A stretch of DNA of 64,000 nucleotides from Cellulosilyticum ruminicola JCM 14822 (GCF_001311925.1 NZ_BBCG01000008.1:43175-107174), one strand, 5' to 3'. Positions 9,579 through 18,519 are shown, counted from the first letter of the stretch. Notes: a model not told the origin generated them from the letters alone. Numbers and translations: made by a program.

Positions 9579-10595
9579 ATGAAGAATCGAAGTAGGATCG
9601 CTTTATTGATTGTAGTGTTGTTTATGCTAGGAGCGGTTAGTATCACAGCCTATCAATCCATGTCAAAGATTATTACTTTAGTCGATGACGGGAAAGTGAC
9701 TCGATATGAAACAGATGCAAGTAGCGTACAAGAGCTACTCACACAGTTGGAAATTACATTAAATGAAAAAGACACTGTAAAACCAGAATTAAATACAAAA
9801 ATAGAAGACAATTTAAGAATTACTATAGACAGATGGAAACCAACAGTTAAATTCGTTTTAAATGGCGAAAGCGTAGAATTTAATACAGACTTTAAAACAG
9901 TAGGAGACATCGTTAAAGCTAAAGGTTTAAACGAGGAAAAGGGCATTTCAGTAGAGCCTGAAGAAAGTACAGCTATTAAAGATGGTATGGAAATCGTCGT
10001 GAAAACTAAAGAATTTAAAACAATTACAGAAGAAAAACCAATGAGCTTTGAAACTGTTGTAAAAGAAACAATGGATTTAGAAGCAGGTGAAACAAAAGTT
10101 ACACAAGAAGGACAAAATGGACTTAAGAAAGTAACAATACAGGAAACTTATGTCGGTGGTGAATTAACAAATAAAGAAATTACAAATGTTGAGGTTATTG
10201 AAGAACCTGTAAACAAAATCGTGTTAAAAGGCATTAAGAATACTGTAAAAGATACTACAACTGGTACAAAATATGCGTATACAAAAGCTATCAACGTAGA
10301 AGCTACAGCGTATACAGCATATAACGGAGATGGTTGGGGTAATAAAACAGCTAGCGGAATGACAACGGCAGTTGGAGTCATAGCTGTAGACCCTAGTGTG
10401 ATTCCACTAGGAACAAGATTATATGTCGAAGGTTACGGCTTAGCAGTAGCTGGAGATACTGGCGGTGCAATTAAAGGGAATAGAATTGATTTATTCTTTA
10501 ATACATCAAGTGAGTGTACAAATTTTGGTCGTCAAAACACAACAGTGTATGTGTTAAAAGACCAGGACATAGCATTGTCAGATATTAGAAGATAG
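9579..10595 (+). CDS. yabE: YabE-like cell-wall protein (DUF348-G5-3D domains)
   Basis: I choose ATG 9579 behind AAGGAGG; an in-frame TTG at 9549 has no ribosome site. The 338-residue product has an N-terminal membrane anchor or signal (about residues 5-25), then two DUF348-type repeats (about 30-140, e.g. DDGKVTRYETDASSVQELL). A G5-like domain follows (about 145-225), and a C-terminal 3D domain with the three conserved Asp (AVDPSVIPLGT, AGDTGGAIKG, RIDLFFNT). The 3D fold is shared with lytic transglycosylases such as MltA and with firmicute Rpf-like proteins, so remodelling of peptidoglycan during growth or germination is likely. Position between tatD and ksgA supports the name. Confidence 0.85.
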   Translation: MKNRSRIALLIVVLFMLGAVSITAYQSMSKIITLVDDGKVTRYETDASSVQELLTQLEITLNEKDTVKPELNTKIEDNLRITIDRWKPTVKFVLNGESVEFNTDFKTVGDIVKAKGLNEEKGISVEPEESTAIKDGMEIVVKTKEFKTITEEKPMSFETVVKETMDLEAGETKVTQEGQNGLKKVTIQETYVGGELTNKEITNVEVIEEPVNKIVLKGIKNTVKDTTTGTKYAYTKAINVEATAYTAYNGDGWGNKTASGMTTAVGVIAVDPSVIPLGTRLYVEGYGLAVAGDTGGAIKGNRIDLFFNTSSECTNFGRQNTTVYVLKDQDIALSDIRR

Positions 10596-10597
10596 TG

Positions 10598-10636
10598 AGG
10601 AGCTCTTGCACTTGGGTGCGGGGGCTTCTTTTTTTG
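10598..10636 (+). terminator. Intrinsic terminator after yabE
   Basis: GCTCTTGCAC pairs with GTGCGGGGGC through several G-U pairs, followed by TTCTTTTTTT. Confidence 0.75.
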
Positions 10637-10851
10637 TGTTTGGTGCATGGGGATGTGTGGATAAGTTCAAAAATGCCTTAGAGTGGGGATGGAAGGCGTA
10701 GCATGGGATTTTGTAGAAAATAAGGAGTGGAAGAAAACTCTTTTTAGAGTATGATAGAGGGCTTTGAGGATAGATTGAGGATGAGTTGGAAAATTGGAGG
10801 TATATTAGATGGGAAAATGGAAATAATAGGATTAGGCGGGTGGTGCCCGAG

Positions 10852-11006
10852 AGCTAAGCTTATTAAAGTTTTGTGCTAGAAATGTTTCTAGGAAAGCTTT
10901 TAGCTATAACAGTAAGTCACTCCGGAGAGGATTCTAGAGACTCTCCGGTATACATAGAGTGTGAATTTAAGTCTCTGAGGGGATTTTCCTTAGAGGCTTT
11001 TTTATT
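10852..11006 (+). promoter_or_regulatory. Structured leader with terminator upstream of ABC exporter (unassigned cis-RNA candidate)
   Basis: No convincing gene lies between 10637 and 11111, but several stems do. AGCTAAGCTT (10852-10861) pairs with 10894-10905 around an inner stem CTAGAAA / TTTCTAG (10876-10891). CCGGAGAG (10922-10929) pairs perfectly with CTCTCCGG (10941-10948). A 10-bp stem (10971-10980 with 10988-10997) followed by six T is an intrinsic terminator. It stands about 105 bp before the exporter start and well after the yabE terminator, so it would act on a leader transcript of the exporter. I do not match it to a known riboswitch class. A short reading frame at 10873-11124 crosses all these stems and looks spurious. 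Confidence 0.5.
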
Positions 11007-11111
11007 TAAGGAAATAAATGGAAAATTGAGACAAAACTTTAAATTTAAGAGAGAGTGTGATATAACTAAGGGATATGAAAAATATTATAATGGAATAATA
11101 AGGAGAAGAGA

Positions 11112-12842
11112 ATGCAGACTTTAAAGCGATTTATAAGTTATTATAAGCCGCATAGAACGTTGTTCTGGGCGGATATGGGATGTGCGTTGACTTTATCAGG
11201 AATTGATTTGGTCTTCCCGCTTTTAGTACGTTATTTGATGAATGATATTTATATATTACATGATAAATCAACTATCCTAAAATACATTGGATTAATTGGT
11301 GCAGCATTATTGGGGATGTATGTGATTACATACTTCTGTCAATATTTCATTACTTCGTGGGGACATATCATGGGTGCCAGAATGGAATCCGATATGCGAA
11401 GAGAACTATTTGGACATTTAGAGAAACTTTCATTTTCATATTATGATGAAGTAAATACAGGAAAATTAATGTCTTGTATTGTAAATGATTTATTTGATAT
11501 TTCAGAGCTTGCACATCATGGGCCTGAAGATATATTTATTTCGATTATTAAGATTATAGGAAGCTTCATTGTTTTAAGTATGATTAATCTTAAGATGGCA
11601 ATGATCTTGATTTTCTTTACAGGACTCATGTTATTCTTTGGAATATATTATAACCGTAAGATGAAAGCGGTATTTAGAAAGAATCGTGAGAAGATTGCTA
11701 AGGTAAATGCGATTACACAAGATGCTTTGGGCGGTATTCGTGTTGTAAAATCATTTGCTAATGAACATATCGAGATGAATAAGTTTGATGAAGGAAATGA
11801 GGAGTTTGTATCTACTAAATGTAAAAGTTATGAGATTATGGGACGCTACTTTAGTGGAAATGGATTCTTTAAAAACTTATTATATTTAGCGGTAGTTTTA
11901 GTAGGTGGATATTTCATTACAACAGGTGAAATGGGTGTAGCAGATGTTACAGTTTATATTTTATATATCAATACTTTCTTAAATCCTATTGAGAAACTTG
12001 TTAACTTTACAGAACAGTTCCAAAAAGGTTTTTCTGGTTTTGAACGTTTCTTAAGAATTATTGATACAGAACCTGAAATTCAAGATATTAAAGGTGCTAA
12101 AGCCTTAAAAGATGTAAAAGGTGAAATAGAATTTGAAAATGTGTGCTTTAGTTACAATGATGAAAAGGATGTTTTAAAAGATGTAAATATCTATATTCCA
12201 GCAGGGAAAACAGTAGCTTTAGTAGGGCCTTCAGGTGGCGGAAAGACAACTTTCTGTTCATTGATTCCTAGATTTTACGAAGCAACATCAGGCCGTATTA
12301 AGGTAGATGGAAAAGACATTAGAGGTTTAAAACAAACTTCACTTAGAGATGCTATCGGTATTGTACAACAAGATGTGTATTTATTCTATGGTAACATCAA
12401 ACAAAACATTGCATATGGCAATCCAGATGCCACAGATGAGGAAATTGTTGAGGCAGCTAAAAAAGCCAATATCCATGATTTCATTATGAGTCTGCCAGAA
12501 GGTTATGAAACTTATGTAGGTGAACGTGGTGTAAGGCTTTCAGGCGGTCAAAAGCAAAGAATCTCTATTGCTAGGGTATTTCTTAAAAATCCACCTATTC
12601 TAATCTTAGATGAGGCTACATCAGCTCTAGATAATGAAAGTGAAAGATATATTCAAGGTTCATTAGATGAACTTGCTAAAAATAGAACAACACTTGTAAT
12701 TGCACATAGATTAAGTACAATTCGTAATGCTGATGAAATCATAGTTTTAACGCAAGATGGCATTGCAGAACGCGGTAGTCATAAAGAACTTATGAAAGCA
12801 GATAATGTTTATGCAAAACTTTATAATATGCAGTTTGCATAA
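11112..12842 (+). CDS. ABC exporter, fused permease-ATPase (MsbA/MDR-like)
   Basis: The 576-residue half-transporter has six membrane helices in the first 300 residues. The nucleotide-binding domain has Walker A GPSGGGKTT, Q-loop IVQQDVYLFYG, signature LSGGQKQR, Walker B PILILDEATSALD and the switch His in VIAHRLST. It works as a dimer exporting lipids, peptides or drugs, and no partner half-transporter is adjacent, so a homodimer is likely. The start follows AAGGAGA. The upstream structured terminator hints at conditional expression. Confidence 0.9.
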   Translation: MQTLKRFISYYKPHRTLFWADMGCALTLSGIDLVFPLLVRYLMNDIYILHDKSTILKYIGLIGAALLGMYVITYFCQYFITSWGHIMGARMESDMRRELFGHLEKLSFSYYDEVNTGKLMSCIVNDLFDISELAHHGPEDIFISIIKIIGSFIVLSMINLKMAMILIFFTGLMLFFGIYYNRKMKAVFRKNREKIAKVNAITQDALGGIRVVKSFANEHIEMNKFDEGNEEFVSTKCKSYEIMGRYFSGNGFFKNLLYLAVVLVGGYFITTGEMGVADVTVYILYINTFLNPIEKLVNFTEQFQKGFSGFERFLRIIDTEPEIQDIKGAKALKDVKGEIEFENVCFSYNDEKDVLKDVNIYIPAGKTVALVGPSGGGKTTFCSLIPRFYEATSGRIKVDGKDIRGLKQTSLRDAIGIVQQDVYLFYGNIKQNIAYGNPDATDEEIVEAAKKANIHDFIMSLPEGYETYVGERGVRLSGGQKQRISIARVFLKNPPILILDEATSALDNESERYIQGSLDELAKNRTTLVIAHRLSTIRNADEIIVLTQDGIAERGSHKELMKADNVYAKLYNMQFA

Positions 12843-12856
12843 GTAAGAAGCTGTTT

Positions 12857-12904
12857 TAAAAACCTATATATCAGTATATGTAAGCTGATATATAGGTTTT
12901 TATT
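12857..12904. terminator. Bidirectional terminator
   Basis: A near-perfect stem (AAAACCTATATATCAG with CTGATATATAGGTTTT) lies between the exporter (+) and the Ser/Thr-rich gene (-), with T-rich tails on both strands. Confidence 0.85.
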
Positions 12905-13559
12905 TGTGTTTTGATTTTATAATACGTTTAATAATAAAGAGAATAATTATAAGAAGGATTAATATTGAGAATAAATGAGAGGGGTTATATGGTCTTATAA
13001 AAGGTGGAAAAGTTAGTAAAGCATTTGTACCATAATGCCTATTAAAAAGCAAGAAGTTTGAAGTAGAACTATAAGTTGAATGGTAGTAAGGTGACCAATG
13101 ATCATAATTAGATATTTTATTTTTATAGGATTTAAAAGGCATAGTGTTTGTGTGAGTAGAGGCAAAGATGCTATCAGAATAGGTATAATAAGAATCTGAA
13201 GAGTAATTGGTATCATAGTCTTCTTTAGAATAAGTATTTACAGAAGAAGCTGCTTTATTATTAGTAGTAGCATTTTTAGTAGAGTTAGCTTTATTTGCTG
13301 AAGTATTACTAGTAGAAGTTGGAGTAGTGTTAACTGTGCTATTCATAGAAGGAGAAGTATGGCTTGGTGCAGAGTTATTTGTAGAATGAGAAGAACTACT
13401 AGAAAAGGTATGAGTGTTAGAAGATTTATGGGAACTAGAAGATTTGTGTGTAGAACTGACATGACGACTGCTACTTCTAGAATGAGAACGTCCTTTTGCA
13501 AGGGTAGTAGTAGATAAAGATAAAAAAGTTAAACTAAATGTTGCCATTTGTTTTTTCAT
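12900..13559 (-). CDS. Ser/Thr/Asn-rich secreted or wall-exposed protein
   Basis: I take ATG at 13559 as the start (MKKQMATFSLTF). A longer open frame to 13724 would run into the opposite gene's promoter. The 219-residue product has a signal peptide ending near TLAKG, then a low-complexity Ser/Thr/His/Asn tract (about residues 25-120). A Tyr/Ser-rich middle and a C-terminal hydrophobic helix (LFSILILLIIILFIIKR) with Lys/Arg after it follow, as for a membrane-anchored surface protein. I do not recognise a family. Heavy Ser/Thr content makes it a possible target for the O-mannosyltransferase at 3409, but that is speculation. Confidence 0.6.
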   Translation of the reverse strand: MKKQMATFSLTFLSLSTTTLAKGRSHSRSSSRHVSSTHKSSSSHKSSNTHTFSSSSSHSTNNSAPSHTSPSMNSTVNTTPTSTSNTSANKANSTKNATTNNKAASSVNTYSKEDYDTNYSSDSYYTYSDSIFASTHTNTMPFKSYKNKISNYDHWSPYYHSTYSSTSNFLLFNRHYGTNALLTFPPFIRPYNPSHLFSILILLIIILFIIKRIIKSKHK

Positions 13560-13681
13560 AATTTTATAAAGCCTCTTTAGATATCTGTTAGAATAATAAT
13601 AATGGGTATTATATAAGGATGTAGTAAAAAATCCATGACAAAAAATGGATTTTAAATATAGTGAATAATAAGGAGATAAGA

Positions 13682-14566
13682 ATGGAATTATTAAAACAAG
13701 GTGATAAAGTTGCATTAGTAGCATGCTCTAATGGATTGAGTAAGCAAAGTAAAGCGGTGATAGAAGAATTAATAAATGAGTTAAAAGCTATGGGACTTGA
13801 GGTTGTGTGTAGCCCCTATTTACATGCAGTAGAAGATGTATTTAGTGCTACAGCTCAAGAGAAGGCTAAAGTACTTATGGATTTCTATAAAGCTCAAAGT
13901 GTAAAGGCTATTTTTGATATTTCGGGTGGGGATTTAGCCAATGAAGTATTGGGGTATTTGGATTATGAAATTATTAAAGATACTCAAAAAATGTTTTTTG
14001 GTTATAGTGATTTAACGACTATTGTAAATGGTATCTATGCCAAGACAGGAAATAAGGCAGGGTTATATCAGATTCGAAATATAGTAAGGGAAGAAAGTGA
14101 ACTTCAAAAGAAGTGGGTGAAACATACTTTATTTGAAGGAAAGAAAGATTTAGTAGATTTTGGGTATGAATTTATTCAAGGTGATACTTTAGAAGGAGAG
14201 GTAATAGGTGGGAATATTCGATGCTTTTTAAAGTTAGCTGGAACGCCTTATGTGCCAAATTTTACAGATAAGATTCTTTTATTAGAAGCTATGGGTGGTG
14301 GCCCTGCTCAAATGAATACTTTCTTAAATCAATATGCACAGTTGGGCGTATTTGAAAAGATAAAAGGGATTATATTGGGTACCTTTTCAAGTATGGAAAA
14401 GGAAGAACGTACGCCAGATGTAGTAACCTTATTAAAACGTATTTTAGAGTCATCAGACTTAGAAGGGGTACGAAATTTACCAATTGTTAAGACAAAAGAA
14501 GTAGGGCATGATGCAGATTCTAAAATGATAATCATTGGAGGAAAAGTAAGTCTTAATAAAAACTAA
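13682..14566 (+). CDS. S66 family peptidase (LD-carboxypeptidase / MccF-like)
   Basis: ATG 13682 follows AAGGAGA at good spacing; the in-frame GTG at 13661 lies upstream of that site. The protein of about 294 residues has the Ser nucleophile in MFFGYSDLTT, the central LLLEAMGGGPAQ containing the catalytic Glu region, and a C-terminal His in KEVGHDADS. This matches the Ser-Glu-His triad of family S66. Members remove the terminal D-Ala from tetrapeptide stems in wall recycling (LdcA) or inactivate microcin C-like peptide nucleotides (MccF). The sequence alone does not decide between them. Confidence 0.85.
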   Translation: MELLKQGDKVALVACSNGLSKQSKAVIEELINELKAMGLEVVCSPYLHAVEDVFSATAQEKAKVLMDFYKAQSVKAIFDISGGDLANEVLGYLDYEIIKDTQKMFFGYSDLTTIVNGIYAKTGNKAGLYQIRNIVREESELQKKWVKHTLFEGKKDLVDFGYEFIQGDTLEGEVIGGNIRCFLKLAGTPYVPNFTDKILLLEAMGGGPAQMNTFLNQYAQLGVFEKIKGIILGTFSSMEKEERTPDVVTLLKRILESSDLEGVRNLPIVKTKEVGHDADSKMIIIGGKVSLNKN

Positions 14567-14671
14567 TGCTATCATCGGTAAATGCCCATGTAGCAGTTTA
14601 ACAGTATAAATATGATTAATATATACCATAAAAGACATAATAACCATATAACAATATAAGGAGAGAATAGT

Positions 14672-15076
14672 ATGAAAGTAAGAAATTTAGTAGTAGTATT
14701 AGCATGTTTTGGATTAACTGTGAGCAGCATTTTTGCAAAAGGAAAAGTAGTGGGAGCAACTATTGAGCAAGGCATCGCTATAAAAAAAGAATTACGTGAT
14801 AAATTTGTAGGTGATATAAGCAATAGAGGCGTAAGTAATGTAATAAATAACGCAGTGAATAATGTATCTAATGCTGCAGGAAATAAAGTAGCTATCTCAA
14901 TGGAACAAGCAAAACAAATTGCTTTACAACAAGTAGAAGGAGCTGTAGTTACTGAAATTGAATTGGATAGATTCGGTACTGTTTATGAGATCGAACTTAG
15001 AAAAGGTGGCATAAAATATGAAGTAAAAATTTCAGCAATTACTGGTGCTGTAATCAAAGTTGAAATTGACGACTAA
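14672..15076 (+). CDS. Secreted PepSY-domain protein
   Basis: The 134-residue product has an N-terminal signal (MKVRNLVVVLACFGLTVSSIF) and a variable middle. The C-terminal PepSY domain (about residues 73-134) reads SMEQAKQIALQQVEG, then YEIELRKGGIKYEVKISAITGAV. PepSY domains are small extracytoplasmic modules thought to inhibit or modulate peptidases. The adjacent S66 peptidase is cytosolic, so a direct link is doubtful. Confidence 0.75.
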   Translation: MKVRNLVVVLACFGLTVSSIFAKGKVVGATIEQGIAIKKELRDKFVGDISNRGVSNVINNAVNNVSNAAGNKVAISMEQAKQIALQQVEGAVVTEIELDRFGTVYEIELRKGGIKYEVKISAITGAVIKVEIDD

Positions 15077-15199
15077 TTAAAAGTCCTTGATATAGCATAA
15101 ATCTCATGTTTAATTATATAAATCCTGCCTAAATAATGTTAAATAAGGACAAAATATGATATAGTATTGAGATAAGAGTTAAAAACAAGGAGCGACAAT

Positions 15200-16075
15200 A
15201 TGCAAAGAGTAGCAACACCGGAAGGTACTAAAGCATTACTTAATAAGTATGGCTTTTCGTTTCAAAAGAAATTTGGACAAAACTTCTTAATAGATCCTAG
15301 AGTACTTGATAAAATCATTGATGCAGCTAACATTACAAAAGAAGACTGCGTTATTGAAATCGGACCTGGAATCGGGAGTGTAACACAAGCTTTACTTGAA
15401 AATGCAGGTAAAGTTATTTCAATTGAGATTGATGATAAATTAATTCCAATTTTAACCCAGGAGTATGGACATAATGAGCATTTTAAACTTATTCATAAAG
15501 ACGTTTTAAAAGTTGACCTTAAAAAGCTTATTGCTGAGGAATCACCAAATCGTCCAATTAAAGTTGTAGCTAACTTACCATACTACATTACAACACCAAT
15601 TGTAATGACACTTTTAGAAAATGATTTACCAGTTGAAAGCATTACGGTTATGGTACAAAAAGAAGTAGCAGACCGCCTTGCTTCTAAACCAGGTAGCAAA
15701 CAATATGGTGCAATTACTGTATCAGTTAACTACTTTGCAGAACCATATTTAGTAGCAAATGTACCAAGAAACTGTTTCATGCCTAGACCAAATGTAGATT
15801 CAGCAGTTATCAAATTAACTGTAAATCAAAATCCAGTAGTTAAAGCAAATAATACAAAACAAATGTTTAATATTATTAAAGCTGCATTTTTACTTAGAAG
15901 AAAAACACTTTTAAATACACTTGCAGCACATGCTAACTTAGGATTAGACAAAGAAGAACTCAAAAGACTTCTTGATGAAAGTGGAATTGGTGCACAAACT
16001 CGTGGTGAAACTTTAAGTCTTGAAGATTTTGCAAGACTTTCAGATTACATTGATGAGTATAGAAGTGATAAATAA
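15200..16075 (+). CDS. rsmA: 16S rRNA dimethyladenosine transferase (RsmA/KsgA)
   Basis: The 291-residue protein has the SAM-binding motif VIEIGPGIGSVT, the catalytic motif VVANLPYYITTP and the Arg-rich AAFLLRRKTLLN near the C-terminus. It dimethylates two adjacent adenines near the 3' end of 16S rRNA, a late step of small-subunit assembly. The start follows AAGGAGCGACA. The neighbouring RNase M5 gene usual in Firmicutes is absent from the upstream 15 kb. Confidence 0.95.
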   Translation: MQRVATPEGTKALLNKYGFSFQKKFGQNFLIDPRVLDKIIDAANITKEDCVIEIGPGIGSVTQALLENAGKVISIEIDDKLIPILTQEYGHNEHFKLIHKDVLKVDLKKLIAEESPNRPIKVVANLPYYITTPIVMTLLENDLPVESITVMVQKEVADRLASKPGSKQYGAITVSVNYFAEPYLVANVPRNCFMPRPNVDSAVIKLTVNQNPVVKANNTKQMFNIIKAAFLLRRKTLLNTLAAHANLGLDKEELKRLLDESGIGAQTRGETLSLEDFARLSDYIDEYRSDK

Positions 16076-16133
16076 TAAAGTTTTTAAAACATCTTTTTTG
16101 TTGTATAGGGGAAAATACTCTTATTAAAGCGTA

Positions 16134-16162
16134 TTGACAAAAATTAAATTGAAAATTATAAT
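16134..16162 (+). promoter_or_regulatory. Consensus sigma-A promoter of pheA leader
   Basis: A perfect TTGACA (16134-16139) and a perfect TATAAT (16157-16162) are separated by 17 bp. Transcription should start near 16169, about 58 nt before the leader-peptide start. Such a strong promoter fits control by attenuation downstream. Confidence 0.85.
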
Positions 16163-16226
16163 AAATACAATTTAGAATAATTAATCAATAAATGTTCAAA
16201 AATATATTTAGAAAGGAGTATATGAG

Positions 16227-16370
16227 GTGGAACGTATAAATAACTTAATTAGTTTTGCAGCAAAATTTAATATTTTCTTTTTTAGCTTTAGCTGGGGCTT
16301 TTTCTTTTTTAGCGCTGGTTCTTTTTGCTGTAAACAAAATAAGTTAAAGCCAAGTGGCATATACGTCTAA
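16227..16370 (+). CDS. Phe-rich leader peptide of pheA (attenuator)
   Basis: A GTG at 16227, eight bases after AGGAG, opens a 47-codon frame with eleven Phe codons. Ten of them fall between codons 14 and 33, including IFFFSFS and GFFFFSA. It lies between a consensus promoter and an intrinsic terminator, directly before the prephenate dehydratase gene. This is the classic layout of ribosome-mediated attenuation, as in the enterobacterial pheA and pheS leaders: scarce Phe-tRNA stalls the ribosome on the Phe run and prevents terminator formation. An overlapping ATG at 16222 gives only MRWNV and is too near the ribosome site. Confidence 0.82.
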   Translation: MERINNLISFAAKFNIFFFSFSWGFFFFSAGSFCCKQNKLKPSGIYV

Positions 16371-16399
16371 ATCATATCTCTGCTCTAGTAAGATATAAG

Positions 16400-16434
16400 G
16401 CCTTATGCCTAACCGGCATAAGGCTTTTTATTTT
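16400..16434 (+). terminator. Attenuator terminator before pheA
   Basis: A perfect 10-bp stem GCCTTATGCC / GGCATAAGGC with a 5-nt loop is followed by TTTTTATTTTT. GGCATA at 16356-16361, inside the last leader codons, can pair with TATGCC of the left arm as an antiterminator. A ribosome reaching the leader stop at 16368 would cover it. Confidence 0.85.
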
Positions 16435-16506
16435 TACGAATTTAGTGGATGAAAAACTAATTAATAGTAAGTAAAAGTACAAATAAAATAAAGAGGTGAA
16501 GAAAAG

Positions 16507-17451
16507 ATGGAAGAAACACAATACTTAGGAGTTCAAAAACAAGTACAAATATCTATTGAGCATTTATACGCACATAATGAAGCCATGTTAGAAAAAATAG
16601 AGGAAGGGTTGAATACATATTTTAAGCCTCTTCCAGTAGTCGGATATCAAGGAGTTCCTGGAGCTTATGGGGAACAGGCAACTATCAATTATTTCCAGGG
16701 AAATTGGTCGAAATGTGTAGCGCATGAGGAATTTAGAGATGTTTTTGAGGCACTTGAATCAGGGGAAATAGATTATGGGGTAATTCCTATTGAAAACTCT
16801 AGTGCAGGTGAAGTGTTAGATACATATGACCTTATTAACAAACACAATTTATATATTGTAGGAGAAGAGGTTGTAAAGATTCAACACAATCTTTTAGGCG
16901 TAAAAGGTGCAAAACTAGAGGATATTAAGGAGGTTTACTCTCATAAACAAGCTCTTTCACAATGTAAACCTTTCATAAGAGAATGTGGTCAGATAAAATC
17001 TGTGCCATATGTTAATACAGCAACCGCCTGTGAATATATTGCTAGTTTAAATGATGTAACTAAAGCAGCGATTGGAAGTAAGCGAGCAGGGGAAATCTAT
17101 GGACTTGAGCCTGTCGCTACTAATATTCAATTCAATAAATATAATAGTACAAGATTTATTATACTTGCTAGAAAGATGCATATCCAAGATAACTGTGATA
17201 AGATTAGTATCTGCTTTACAACAGCACATAATAGTGGGGCACTCTATAATATTCTAGGGCACTTTGCTTATAATGGACTTAACCTACTAAAGATTCAATC
17301 ACGCCCACTTTTAGAAAGACAATGGGAGTATTATTTCTTCGTAGATATTGAAGGAAACTTACAAGAGGCGAATGTACTTATTGCCTTAAGTCGTGTAGAA
17401 GAACAAACTAGATACTTTAAAATACTTGGAAACTATCAAAAATATAAATAG
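16507..17451 (+). CDS. pheA: Prephenate dehydratase
   Basis: The 314-residue protein has the PDT domain (about residues 45-225) with GYQGVPGAYGEQA, IPIENSSAGEV and the Thr-Arg-Phe signature in YNSTRFIILAR. A C-terminal ACT domain (about 232-310, with GALYNILGHFAYNGLNLLKIQSRPL) is the usual site of Phe feedback. It converts prephenate to phenylpyruvate. About 45 extra N-terminal residues are helical and too short for a full chorismate mutase domain. Control at two levels is expected: Phe attenuation in the leader and Phe binding to ACT. Confidence 0.93.
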   Translation: MEETQYLGVQKQVQISIEHLYAHNEAMLEKIEEGLNTYFKPLPVVGYQGVPGAYGEQATINYFQGNWSKCVAHEEFRDVFEALESGEIDYGVIPIENSSAGEVLDTYDLINKHNLYIVGEEVVKIQHNLLGVKGAKLEDIKEVYSHKQALSQCKPFIRECGQIKSVPYVNTATACEYIASLNDVTKAAIGSKRAGEIYGLEPVATNIQFNKYNSTRFIILARKMHIQDNCDKISICFTTAHNSGALYNILGHFAYNGLNLLKIQSRPLLERQWEYYFFVDIEGNLQEANVLIALSRVEEQTRYFKILGNYQKYK

Positions 17452-17730
17452 TATAAACTACAGGTTTAATGCCATATATTTCATACTAGACTATACTTAA
17501 TTTATATATGGATTTGTAGATGTATTAGAAACAGAAAAGCTTATTAAGAAAATAACAGATGAGATGGAAGAATTTGAAAGTTAAGCAAATACTTTATCTT
17601 CAAATTTTAAGTAGTATTACAACGATAGAAATTGATTAAAAAAGAATATATAATATATTTGTAGTTATGCGAAAATTTTAAATGAAGTTCCCTTCACCAA
17701 GGATTAGAGGTGAAAACATTTAGCCTTTGA

Positions 17731-18006
17731 GGCAATTTAACACATGACTGTATAACTGCAAATATTGTTAAACTTAGAAAAGCTAGAGGATTATCAGTAA
17801 AGGACTTGCAAATATACTTTGGATTTGGACAACCACAGGCGATTTATAAATGGCAGTGGGGGGAAAGGTTGCCTTCAGTAGACAACTTATATGCGTTAAG
17901 TAAAATATTAAATACACCAATAGATGATATCTTGGTCGGAAACGATCAAGATTTTTTATTTTACAAAGGTATGTGGAGTTTTTGTGGAAAATATGGCATC
18001 AAATAA
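17731..18006 (+). pseudogene. XRE-family HTH regulator remnant
   Basis: The frame reads NIVKLRKARGLSVKDLQIYFGF and then AIYKWQWGERLPSVDNLYAL, a full helix-turn-helix domain of the kind used by small clostridial regulators. No start codon precedes it. A possible GTG start at 17710 is cut off by TGA at 17728. A missing base or true decay both fit. Nothing else is recognisable between pheA and this point (17452-17730). Confidence 0.55.
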
Positions 18007-18147
18007 TAGATTGAGAATATAGAACAAATAATATAATTAATAAAATGTTTTGAAAAAATACAAATGTGGCATTGAATCGCTAAAGGAGAATGCATATAAT
18101 AAAGATAGCAATTAAAAATAAGAGTTTTAAATCAGGAGGATTTATAA

Positions 18148-18519
18148 ATGAAACAAAGTGTACACACAGATAAAGCACCACAAGCAATTGGGCCATATTC
18201 ACAAGCAATTGTAGCAAATGGCATGGTTTATACATCAGGTCAATTAGGGATGAATGCAGATGGTGTACTTAAAGAAACAGTAGTAGAACAAGCTGAACAA
18301 TCTATTAAAAATCTTATGGCAGTACTTGAACAAGCTGGCTCAAGCATTGATAATGTTGTTAAAACAACAGTATTCTTAGCAGATATCAATGATTTTGCTG
18401 CAGTAAATGAAGTATATGGTAAATACTTTACACAACCATACCCAGCTAGAAGTGCAGTTCAAGTAGCTAATCTTCCAAAAGCTGCAAAAGTTGAAATTGA
18501 AGTTATTGCAACTTTATAA
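18148..18519 (+). CDS. ridA: RidA family reactive-intermediate deaminase
   Basis: The 123-residue protein has the family's AIGPYSQAI at the N-terminus, GQLGMNADG, and the conserved Arg and Glu of [22 protein letters not shown]. RidA hydrolyses enamine/imine intermediates released by PLP enzymes such as serine/threonine dehydratases. It stands alone behind a strong AGGAGG. Confidence 0.93.
   Translation: MKQSVHTDKAPQAIGPYSQAIVANGMVYTSGQLGMNADGVLKETVVEQAEQSIKNLMAVLEQAGSSIDNVVKTTVFLADINDFAAVNEVYGKYFTQPYPARSAVQVANLPKAAKVEIEVIATL

Noticed and set aside
10873..11124. 83-codon open frame before the ABC exporter
   Set aside because: It crosses three stable stems and a terminator, has no ribosome site and no protein-like pattern. 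The RNA structures explain the sequence better.
16222..16239. ATG start for a five-codon peptide (MRWNV) in the pheA leader
   Set aside because: Too close to the ribosome site and without Phe codons; the overlapping GTG frame has the correct spacing and the Phe run.
17452..17730. Possible short gene at about 17510-17582 (ending EEMEEFES-like)
   Set aside because: About 24 codons without start or ribosome site; too little to support.
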